Origin: Stramenopiles sp. TOSAG23-3
Taxonomy: Eukaryota; Sar
Assembly (NCBI GenBank): GCA_900128585.1
Contig: LT642156.1
Span: 1 to 56,881, forward strand
Length of the DNA: 56,881 nt
Direction: 5' to 3'
Positions 1 to 8,428 of this stretch are shown piece by piece. Made by a program: the position numbers and the translations under genes. Below the pieces are notes generated by a model that saw only the letters and a program-made list of their open reading frames with translations, was not told the DNA's origin and did no database searches. Each line of letters opens with the position of its first letter. The stretch's first letter is position 1.

Positions 1-130
1 TAGTGCAATTTTTGCAAGACTTGCAACGTTCACACGTAGAACAGTCGGTACAGCCTTCACACCCAGTGCACTCCTTACAGCCGCAAGCACCTTGAGGCGC
101 CGCAATCTTGACATCGTTCATCGTTGACAT
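1..130 (-). CDS. Cys-rich metallothionein-like protein, N-terminal part
   Basis: The reading frame starts at the ATG on the minus strand at 128-130 and runs off the left edge, so only the first 43 residues are visible. A short leader of 15 residues without Cys is followed by CGC, and then a Cys at every third residue (C21, C24, C27 and so on to C42), with mostly polar or charged residues between. There are ten Cys in 27 residues and no aromatic residue. Small proteins of this composition are typically metallothioneins that bind Zn, Cu or Cd through CxC and CxxC thiolates in the cytosol, so metal binding or detoxification is the likely role. The strictly regular C-x-x spacing is unusual for that family, which normally mixes CxC and CxxC blocks, so another Cys-repeat protein is possible. 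A second ATG at 119-121 is in frame. The rest of the gene lies outside the window. Confidence 0.6.
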   Translation of the reverse strand, partial: MSTMNDVKIAAPQGACGCKECTGCEGCTDCSTCERCKSCKNCT

Positions 131-1252
131 ATTTGTTCGTTTCTTTGGTTTATTTTGGTGTTGAAAATGATAATATTTTGTTAAGTTTCGTTTCTTTGTT
201 GAACGTTACGAGCATTTCGTTTCTTCATTGAATCATTTCCCCATTTTGACCGAAGCGCCGATGTAGAAGAAACTACGTAGACAATCATCGTCCGCGGTAT
301 GGTAGTAATCCTCGAAAATGTTTTTTACTATTATTATTATTTTTTTTTTTAATGCTGCTTTGTCAATGTTATTTGTTTTCTCTTCTGTTCGTTATATTAT
401 TATTTTCCTTTTTTTTTCTCTTTCTCTCTCCTTTTTTTTTCTTCTTTTTTTTTTTCTCTTGTTTGTTGTTTTGTTGCTGAAACAACAATAGTCCTAATAA
501 TAATATATTAACACAGCATTATTGGCAATTGGCAATTATCTATTACTCGTACATTACGTAGTACGAAATGTGGCTGGAATTTATTAATAACGCTTCTTCC
601 GACATTCACAAATGTATGTACATTACAATATAGACACAGCATAATTATTTATTAACTAGTTCTATTGATTATTATTACTTAAAATTTATTATACCGGTAG
701 TATTACAGGTACCGAGTATTCGTACGCCTCGTAGATACGACTGTTAATCGAAATTATGGTCTTCTTCTAAAAATTATTTACGTACTCGTACGAGTAGTAT
801 GGCAAAAACAACAAACCCTATTTTTAAACACATTGATGATCACTCTCTGATGACGACACGACGACCGCAAATAAAAAATAAATAAAAAAAAGAAGAAATA
901 CATTTTTTTTTTATTAATAATTATTACTGTATTATTTTTTCTCTAAAATATAATAGAGAATAATAATAATAGTAGTCGTCTAATAATAATAATATAATAA
1001 TAATAAAATAAAAAAATAATAAAAAAAGTTCTTCTTTTTTTTCTTCCTCCCCCCTGCTCCCCTCCCAAAGCAGCAATCCAATCTAGCTAATTCAATCAAG
1101 CTGATTGAATCTATCACGTACACGTACAAGGTGTAGACGATGTCCAGATACAAATGATAAATAAACGCACCCATTTTCGCTACAGTTTCAGAAGAAATCA
1201 ATAGAACTGGTGAATTGCTAATTTGTTCATAGACGGAGCCAAGCGGTATAAA
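131..1252. other. AT-rich divergent spacer
   Basis: This is the shared 5' region of the Cys-rich gene (-) and the VPS9/RCC1 gene (+). It holds polypyrimidine runs (about 400-465), AAT/ATT-type simple sequence (about 960-1020), two AACACAGCATTA-like words (about 512 and 636) and one GTCTAATAATA word (about 978). I see no tRNA, no rRNA and no convincing ORF. Confidence 0.6.
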
Positions 1253-4156
1253 ATGGAAGGGTACGAAGACATCTCTAGGAACGTGTTTTATCTTACGCTA
1301 CGGGAGGAGCACAATGACGTGTGGCAGCGTGCGATAAAGAATGGTTGGTTTGTTTGCATTCCCCAGAAGAGTTCCCTTCGTGGCATAATATCCAGGAAAG
1401 AATTTGAAAACCATGTTTTGCAGCCTTCGAAGTCGTTTCCTGGCGAATTCCTAACGCTCAACGGACGAACCGTCAACATAGTTGGAAACGAAATTGTCAC
1501 AAAGGCTGGCTTCCCGGAGGCACGGACGTCTAAAATATTATACTCTGAAGAGTACGTTAGCGAGCAGTGTAGCGACCATACTTGCCACTTGTTACATCTT
1601 GGGCGCCCATTGGAGGGAGGGGTAGATGCACCGTGTGGCACGGAAGAAATGAACCGTACCGTAATTCAAAAAATTGTGGCCATGCTAAAGTCGTACCCCG
1701 AGCACGAATCAATATTTTTGCGGTTGAGAGACTTTGTCGAGGAGACGAAGCAGTACTTTGATTTTCGGAGTGGGAGACCCTTGCACCCAAAATTTGAAGA
1801 TTTTGTTCGGTACGAAATGCAGTATGCATGCGAAACGTTACTGAACTCTTCGTGCTTTCGTCACTTAAAGTCTAAATTGGGCCGGAAGAAACAGCGGGCC
1901 CAACTGTCCCAGGTTTTAGAAAGTTACATAATGGACGGGATCCACGACGTAGTGTTTCAGTGGGTCGCAAAACACGAAGAAGACCACGACATAGAATTGA
2001 CCAGAATATTGCAAGGCATGAGCACATGGACTCAGCACGACTTAGGAATGAGAATAGAATTTCAGTGCCCCCAGGAGGAGGCGGTGGGCGAGTTCCAGCA
2101 GCTGACCGCGTGCACTACCCCCTTGGAGAAGATGCTTTGTTTAAACAAGACCCACGACTTGATAAACCGCGGGGTTGAGAAGAATCTAACATCACGCTAC
2201 CTTGATATTGGGGCGCATCAGATGACCACCGATGACTTGCTTGATCAGCTGATTTTTGTTATTATAAGAGCTGCGAAGTCCGACAGTCATGGTCGTTCGC
2301 ACTTGGCAGCAAACATCAAGTACATGCAGAGATTCCACTTGTTGAACGTGAACACTACTGTGCTCGGGTACAACCAGGCGAACCTGGAGGTTGCAATAGG
2401 CTGGTTTCTGCTTAAGCGAAGACAGGTGGAACGACCGCTATGGGCGGACAACGACAATGCTCAAGGCAGTGCGGGAAACGGCACATTTGTGGTGCCAAGT
2501 GGTCTGAACCAGCAAAATCAAACCCCGCGGCGTCGGCGACGACGAACTAGCGGTGGGGATGCTGCTGCTGGCGGGCATGCACCCCCGCCCTCGCCGGCTA
2601 CAAACCTGAAGAAATCCCCTGCGCTTGGGGCGTCCCCCTCCCTTGCCCACGAGACGAGGCCCTGCGAAGGGCTTCTCCTAGGCGTTGATGGCATGGCAGA
2701 AAGTGGGCACCGGAACGGCGAAGCAGGCGCGAGCTCGGTTGGCGAGGCAGTCCAGGTGGCCTGTGGCGGACAATTTTTTGTTAAACTGGATTCGAAAGGG
2801 TACGTTTGGACGTGGGGCGTTCCGAATTGCGGAAGACTAGGCTGGCATGGAGTTGAAGAGTCTTCCAACAGCGACAGTGCGCACGCTGGAAGCTTACATC
2901 GGATTCCTCCTCCCACATTTGCCATGGATACGGTGGATGGGAAGAAGCGCACAACGACGCCGACGAGCAGGGAGAAGGCCAGCATGAGACCAAAATTGAT
3001 TCCTTCCCTTCGAAGTGTTTTCATTGTTGAGATCTCATGCGGTACCCACCACACTGTTGTTCGGGCGGCAAACGGAATTTTGTACGCATGGGGAGACAAT
3101 AGATACGGGCAGCTTGGGGTTGGTACAACGGAATGCGGGGATTCTAACCATCCGATTAAAGTCGACTTGACGGACTGCCCCACCCCTAAAATCAGCACGC
3201 TATCCTGTGGTAGCTCCCATTCACTAGCGATTACAAGCGACGGGGCCGTCATTTCCTGGGGAAACGGCGGCTCGGGTCGGCTGGGAAATGGGAGCACGGA
3301 GCACGTTGGCATCCCTACGGTCGTCAAGAGGACCGTCGATGGTGTAAATTTAGGGTTGGCGGTGTCGGTGGAAGGGGGGTGGAATCACTCTTTGGTAGTA
3401 CTTCACTCCGGGAGCGTTTTTGCATGGGGCTGCGGTGCTGACGGGAGGCTAGGGGTAGGGTCGTACAGCGACCAGCTTTACCCATGTCGGGTTCTTTTTT
3501 TCGGATCTAAGCCGGCGGAGGCGGGGCCAACTGATAACGTCGAGCAAGAAATTGGGGAGACGCCAGCATCCCCAAGTTCATTCGAGCAAGTGGATGATAT
3601 GTTTTATGCCTCGTCCAGTGCCGAAGCGTACAGCAAGCCTGCATACGCTTTGGCGGAAAGAGAGCCCCCTTTGGACTTGCGGATTGTCAAAGTTTCGGCA
3701 GGTTATGCGCACACAATTTTTCTTAGCTCGAACGGAAAATTGTTCGCAACTGGGTGTGGAATGAGTGGTCAGTTGGGCATTGTTGGGGCCGACGGAAAAC
3801 CCGAAGCCGTCTCTCTCGTTCCCCGACCTATAACGATAGAGTACTCTCTCAGCGCGGTCATCGTGGACATAGCTTGTGGGGACCATCACACAGCCTGCTT
3901 AACTGCCGGGGGGAAGTTACTGGCTTGGGGCCTGAATAAGGGAAACCCGTGCGGGCTAGATTCAAATGACCCATCGGTACAAAGCCCAAGCCGTGGAGGT
4001 GCTGGAAACGTGGTCACGGGCGATAGCGTCGATGGCTACCCCCTTGAACAGACGACTCCAACCGTTTCTTCAGTTTTTAAAGACCTGGGAAGGAAACCTG
4101 TCCGATTAGGGGCTGGGCCGAGCAGTACTTCAATTATTGTGAAGATGGAAAAATGA
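1253..4156 (+). CDS. Varp-like VPS9-domain Rab GEF fused to RCC1 repeats
   Basis: This is a 967-residue protein counted from the first in-frame ATG (1253). Residues about 5-120 resemble the N-terminus of Varp/ANKRD27 (NVFYLTLR, then FLTLNGRTVNIVGNEI). Residues about 215-392 form a VPS9 domain, with the typical PLEKMLCL, TTDDLLDQLIFVIIRA and NLEVAIGWFL blocks. VPS9 domains are exchange factors for Rab5-type GTPases on endosomes. A Gly/Pro/Arg-rich linker (about 400-495) leads to RCC1-type beta-propeller repeats (about 500-960), recognised by recurring AWG-x-N-x-x-GQLG-like blades such as YAWGDNRYGQLGVG and FAWGCGADGRLGVG. In Varp itself the C-terminal half is ankyrin repeats, and in alsin the RCC1 propeller is N-terminal to VPS9, so this order is unusual. 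The role is inferred as endosomal Rab activation with the propeller as a partner-binding or second GEF module. Both domain calls are good; the substrate is unknown. Confidence 0.85.
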   Translation: MEGYEDISRNVFYLTLREEHNDVWQRAIKNGWFVCIPQKSSLRGIISRKEFENHVLQPSKSFPGEFLTLNGRTVNIVGNEIVTKAGFPEARTSKILYSEEYVSEQCSDHTCHLLHLGRPLEGGVDAPCGTEEMNRTVIQKIVAMLKSYPEHESIFLRLRDFVEETKQYFDFRSGRPLHPKFEDFVRYEMQYACETLLNSSCFRHLKSKLGRKKQRAQLSQVLESYIMDGIHDVVFQWVAKHEEDHDIELTRILQGMSTWTQHDLGMRIEFQCPQEEAVGEFQQLTACTTPLEKMLCLNKTHDLINRGVEKNLTSRYLDIGAHQMTTDDLLDQLIFVIIRAAKSDSHGRSHLAANIKYMQRFHLLNVNTTVLGYNQANLEVAIGWFLLKRRQVERPLWADNDNAQGSAGNGTFVVPSGLNQQNQTPRRRRRRTSGGDAAAGGHAPPPSPATNLKKSPALGASPSLAHETRPCEGLLLGVDGMAESGHRNGEAGASSVGEAVQVACGGQFFVKLDSKGYVWTWGVPNCGRLGWHGVEESSNSDSAHAGSLHRIPPPTFAMDTVDGKKRTTTPTSREKASMRPKLIPSLRSVFIVEISCGTHHTVVRAANGILYAWGDNRYGQLGVGTTECGDSNHPIKVDLTDCPTPKISTLSCGSSHSLAITSDGAVISWGNGGSGRLGNGSTEHVGIPTVVKRTVDGVNLGLAVSVEGGWNHSLVVLHSGSVFAWGCGADGRLGVGSYSDQLYPCRVLFFGSKPAEAGPTDNVEQEIGETPASPSSFEQVDDMFYASSSAEAYSKPAYALAEREPPLDLRIVKVSAGYAHTIFLSSNGKLFATGCGMSGQLGIVGADGKPEAVSLVPRPITIEYSLSAVIVDIACGDHHTACLTAGGKLLAWGLNKGNPCGLDSNDPSVQSPSRGGAGNVVTGDSVDGYPLEQTTPTVSSVFKDLGRKPVRLGAGPSSTSIIVKMEK

Positions 4157-5321
4157 TTCTGCCGCGCTACCGAGGCTTTAAAAACAAAATAATGCGCTGT
4201 ACAATCAAAGCTCTTTCCCAAGCCATTGAATAGGGTCCGATTTTAGTGGATTTAATACATAGGTGATAATAAGTACATTTATTAGTATACTATACTATGA
4301 TTCTATTATTTTTTCTAGGGAGACGTTTCGACGAGAGCAAGGATGCAAGTATCTTCGGCGCGGAATTGAAAAATGGTAAACAACTTTGTGTTAGCTGTTT
4401 CAAACGAAGAGATCTTTATGAAAAAAGGATAATTTTTATAAATTTAAACAGCCAACAGTGTTTCCTTATATATAAAATTCTGCCAGAACGGTTCATTTTT
4501 GTAACGCGAACAAATGAATAAGTGTTTGTTAGGGTGGCGTTTGGTCTAAATCGCCCATTTCACAAAAAATTGTCCCTAGGAACCACATTTCCAAGTCATT
4601 TTAGGGCAAACAATTTATAAACGTTCGTTCAGGCGCGGCCATCGTGCCAGGTGCGCTTGTCTGATCTAAACTTATATAGTTAGGCGTCCCCCTTGCTTTC
4701 ATTTGTAATTCTCTGGCCGAACACTTCCATACTTTGAAAATCGAGTTGGATTTTTTTTCGCGCCAAGGAACTTGAACACTTTATTGAACAGGTGTCTATC
4801 AAAGCCTTTTACTTAAAAAAAAACAACGACGGTCGTCGTGTCAGTTTTTTAGAAAATGGGAATTTTGTCATTTTTTGTTGTAAGTTTGTGTTGAAATATA
4901 TTTCTTTCATTTTTACACCGAAAAGAAATGTTAATTTATTTTAAGAGATGCTGTGTTAACGTAACATACCGATTGATAAAACAAAAAAATTGCAAAAGAA
5001 CTCTTGTTGTTGGTACATTGCAACAAAGTTGGTTCTTTTTTTTAATGCTGTGTATATGTATTGTACTTTAACCAAAATATATTCTTTGTTGTAACTTTTG
5101 TGTTGGAATATATTTCTTTCATTTTAATAACGAAGAGACTTGTTACTTTACTTTAAGAAATGCTGTGTATATGTATAATACCGATTGCAAACACAAAAAC
5201 AAAAAACAAACAAAATGCAAAGGAAGAATTGGTGGTGGTGGTGGTGGAATTGGAATATTAGAACATACGAAGCACCATAAGATTAGCAATATTGACAAAA
5301 CAGATATGAACTCGTATCATT
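4157..5321. other. Convergent spacer with a duplicated segment
   Basis: This lies between the 3' ends of the VPS9/RCC1 gene and the ankyrin kinase. A GC-richer patch at about 4318-4376 is preceded by a pyrimidine run ending in CTAG and followed by GGTAAAC. It reads open (a 74-codon frame 4297-4521), but I recognise nothing in it. Positions 4875-5000 and 5085-5215 are a diverged direct repeat, and GGT/GTG simple sequence lies at 5229-5247. Confidence 0.5.
4875..5215. repeat. Diverged direct repeat of about 125 bp
   Basis: Copy one (about 4875-5000) and copy two (about 5085-5215) share TTGTTGTAA, ATATATTTCTTTCATTTT, TTTAAGARATGCTGTGT and TACCGATTG in the same order. A third fragment with AATGCTGTGTATATGTA lies between them (about 5044-5060). 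The copies differ by many substitutions, so the duplication is old. Confidence 0.75.
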
Positions 5322-7517
5322 TTACACACCATCTTTCTTTCTATGCACATCATCACGCATCGTTATTGCTCTCTCAACAACCCGTAAGCACGCATCCATC
5401 GAAAGCGCGCTTTCAAACGAAATAACACGCTGCTCTTGCACTTGATTTGAATCTTCAAGAATGAGTTGCAAAGTGGAATTTCGTTGCGTACTGAAACTTT
5501 GCAACGGGTTCACCTGGACCACAGTTTTGTTACCACGGATCAAATATCCATCGTTTCTGTATACCGTACTCGAATTGCTGACGGACCGGCGTGTGTCCGA
5601 AGAGTCAGCACTCATAACCGTATCGTACAAAATCATTTTCCCCCCAACCTCGCATACCATGTATTTTCGTTCCCATACTGCCCTGGACCAACACGAGCAC
5701 AAGATGGTTTCGTGCCGCTCGACCTCTACCCATTCCGCGACCGTTTCTATTTTTCCAGAAGAGCTCCGATGGGCTTGATAACCTTCAGACGCGTAAAGTG
5801 GGTTTTTTACAGAGTGACGGCCAGCTTTGTGCGTCATACCTTGACCAATACCAGCCAGCTCTGTGGTCCCCTTGAGTACTCGCATCGTGTTTTTGTCGTG
5901 TGCTATATCGACGGGGCGCATGTTGTCCCCTGCTCGTCGGCAGTGGACTTGGGCACCATGGCTGATCAAAACGTTGCATATATCCGTCCGGCCAGCCTTT
6001 GCGGCTAAATGCAGGGGCGTCTCCCCGGAAACGTTTGTCACATTGGGGAATGCGCCCGCCTCCAGAAGGAAATGAACGACGTCCGACGATTTCGACATTG
6101 CAGCACAATGTAGGGGGGTCTCGCACTTTGGATCACTAGATGCAGGGTTGTTCAGCAAAATGGCCTTTTCCACGATGGTCCTGTTCAGCATTTCCTTCGT
6201 CAGCTTTAAGTTTCCGCTTCCGACTGCCTGGTAGAATTCTTTGGTATATTTGATTCGGCGCTGTGCACGGTACTTCATGTTTTTAACTTTCATTTTGATG
6301 GTTATAAAGGTCTTGATGTTCTTCACGTTGAACGCTTGCAGGGCATGATCAACCTCATTGTCAGTTACCGTCAGCGCAATGCTGTTCCTTTTGACCATTG
6401 CCCTGGTCAACGTTTTTGCAGCACCATCCTCACCAGTGACCCAGGGGTGCAGCAATGCAGCTTTGCAGTCGATCCTCTTCGTCGGGTCGTCGTGCAGCAT
6501 CCCATCAATTAGGAGCAGAAACTGGCTGTCGTCAATCGATGAGGTTTGCGGGCATTCGCTCAATATGTTTCGACCACTTTTTCGATTTGGGTTGGCAATG
6601 GCATCGAACAACATCGGAAGGGACGCATCGTAAAAGGGGAGCTTGCCAGTCAGGCAAGACAAAAACGTAATCCCGACAGCCCACATGTCCGCCTTAAACC
6701 CGCTGTAGCCATTTTTTGGAATGTTCACACATTCCGGTGCGTAAAAATGATACGTTCCCTTGTCATCATGCAAATGAAGCATCTCTTGCTTGTTGAACAA
6801 GTTGTGAGGAGCATCGGGCTGGACAAGTTCCGACACACCAAAATCAGCGAGTTTGCAAACATTCCTGGAGGACAGCAGAATGTTTTCAGGTTTAATGTCC
6901 CTGTGGGCTATGTTCATACAATGCAAATACAGCAGCCCCCTCAAGATGTCCCTTGCGTACGACCGCAAGGTTTGCAACGGCACAAGCCCAGACTCACAGT
7001 GGGGCGATTTATAACCGCTGTCAGAAATTCGATCTAATATCTGACCTTTGCTGACATACTCCAACACTAAAAACATGGTGTGGTGGGCACGGCTCTCAAT
7101 AACCTCAAAAAGCTGGACTATGTTTGGATGGTTCAGTTTTTTCATCAACGCAATCTCCCGCCGGACCCAATCCATCGCCGATTCGCTTCCCCTTCCCTTA
7201 CTTTGTTTTGACAACACACTTTTTTTCAATATTTTCAGGGCGAAAGATTTTTTCTCCCCGTTCACCGTTCTTACGACGCGCCGCACCAGCGAAAACGCCC
7301 CGACCCCTATTGTTTCTTCTATACTGTACTGATTTAACGCCCCGGAAGACGCCGATATTTCGTTCGTGGTCAAGACCTCGCCTCTATTATGCTTTGCTAT
7401 TGCTTTCTGAAACCCTTTATCGGACGTTTTATTGATTTCAATATTCACTTGAGGCACAGAATCTTCCGTGGACAAGTGCCGGACGAGGCCCCGATTACTG
7501 TTTCCAACTTCCGACAT
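5322..7517 (-). CDS. CaMKK-like Ser/Thr kinase with ankyrin repeats and PH-like tail
   Basis: This is 731 residues starting at ATG 7515-7517. The kinase domain (about 65-360) is complete. It has glycine loop GVGAFS (71-76), FALK lysine K95, HRD at 205-207, DFG at 225-227 and APE at 260-262, so it should be active. The sequence around GTYHFYAPE and the insert before it resemble calcium/calmodulin-dependent kinase kinases and LKB1-type AMPK activators. A basic helix-like stretch follows (about 398-425), which is a plausible calmodulin or membrane contact. Two ankyrin repeats come next (about 465-535, TPLHCAA and TPLHLAAKAG). The tail at about 593-720 (WERKYMVCEVGGKMILYDT) looks like a PH domain. 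A cytosolic upstream kinase recruited to membranes or partners is inferred. The kinase call is strong, the subfamily moderate and the PH call tentative. Confidence 0.85.
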   Translation of the reverse strand: MSEVGNSNRGLVRHLSTEDSVPQVNIEINKTSDKGFQKAIAKHNRGEVLTTNEISASSGALNQYSIEETIGVGAFSLVRRVVRTVNGEKKSFALKILKKSVLSKQSKGRGSESAMDWVRREIALMKKLNHPNIVQLFEVIESRAHHTMFLVLEYVSKGQILDRISDSGYKSPHCESGLVPLQTLRSYARDILRGLLYLHCMNIAHRDIKPENILLSSRNVCKLADFGVSELVQPDAPHNLFNKQEMLHLHDDKGTYHFYAPECVNIPKNGYSGFKADMWAVGITFLSCLTGKLPFYDASLPMLFDAIANPNRKSGRNILSECPQTSSIDDSQFLLLIDGMLHDDPTKRIDCKAALLHPWVTGEDGAAKTLTRAMVKRNSIALTVTDNEVDHALQAFNVKNIKTFITIKMKVKNMKYRAQRRIKYTKEFYQAVGSGNLKLTKEMLNRTIVEKAILLNNPASSDPKCETPLHCAAMSKSSDVVHFLLEAGAFPNVTNVSGETPLHLAAKAGRTDICNVLISHGAQVHCRRAGDNMRPVDIAHDKNTMRVLKGTTELAGIGQGMTHKAGRHSVKNPLYASEGYQAHRSSSGKIETVAEWVEVERHETILCSCWSRAVWERKYMVCEVGGKMILYDTVMSADSSDTRRSVSNSSTVYRNDGYLIRGNKTVVQVNPLQSFSTQRNSTLQLILEDSNQVQEQRVISFESALSMDACLRVVERAITMRDDVHRKKDGV

Positions 7518-8428
7518 TCTTCAACTTGGCGCGCTGTGTGCCGCCTTAAAATCCCTTGGAAACGATTATACGCGCAAAATATTCCTAGAAAAACTTCAAC
7601 GGATACTGTTCTTTGGTCAAGAATCCGGTAAATATTGTCATGTAGATATTCATGCTAGAAAATAGTTATTCAGAATTTAATTTCAACGGAAAAACGTTCT
7701 ATTATTAGAGGTAGGAGCTCTATCAAAAAAGTTTCTATTGTGTTTGTCGTTTGTCGTGTGTGGCTTCTTGTTTTGTTCGTTGTATATTTTTTTATATGAA
7801 GGAGGAGGAAATTAATCGGACTCCTATGAATATTTTTTAGTATACAAACTAGTACATATGTCAAATAAGAGTTTTGCGTTTTACACCACACAGCAATTGT
7901 AACACTAATACTACACACCATTAGAGAAATAAGAGGCTCTTATTTCAAATAAGAGGTCCCCTGCTAAAATCTTCGATTCTCTGTTCTCTGATGCACCCAC
8001 CTCAGTCTATTAATAATTTAATAACATGCAAATAACAAAGGGACATATAAAAAAAAGCAAAATTGGAATAGTTATTATATATTTACCATTACACATCATC
8101 ATATTCATAAATATGCTCTATTATTAATCCAGTGGAATAGACGACTAATAATAAAATATGCCACAAATGTGTATAATCTAAAAATGTAGTATGAGATGTG
8201 TACACACACAGTAGAAAAGAAAGAGTGTGTAAGAAAAAATATAGATGTCTGATAAAGTTCATACATTTAAGAATATGATTGATAAAACAAAAATTGAATA
8301 GAACTTGAAGCACACAAGCAAAAGTTTTCGAAACCCAGCTTCGTTTGATTCTTCATTTTTACTGTCTGTATCCTTTGAAAATTAATAAAAGTGCAAATAG
8401 TTTGCTTTGTTCATGACGTCGGCGCCAT
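7518..8428. other. AT-rich divergent spacer
   Basis: This holds the 5' flanks of the ankyrin kinase (-) and the EF-hand/IQ gene (+). It contains a near-perfect inverted repeat at 7927-7945 (AAATAAGAG with its complement, one-base loop) followed by a further direct copy of AAATAAGAGG, and two TAGAC/CTAATAATA-type words (about 8004 and 8136). A short open frame, ATG 8413 to TAG 8445, overlaps the next gene's start in another frame and would act as an upstream ORF if transcribed. Confidence 0.5.

Noticed and set aside
2518-3327. A 269-codon minus-strand frame inside the VPS9/RCC1 gene
   Set aside because: It lies wholly opposite a well-supported domain-bearing gene, and its own translation is Ser/Pro-rich without recognisable motifs.
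5466-6008. A 180-codon plus-strand frame opposite the ankyrin/PH part of the kinase gene
   Set aside because: Antisense shadow of a recognised coding region; no domain in its own translation.
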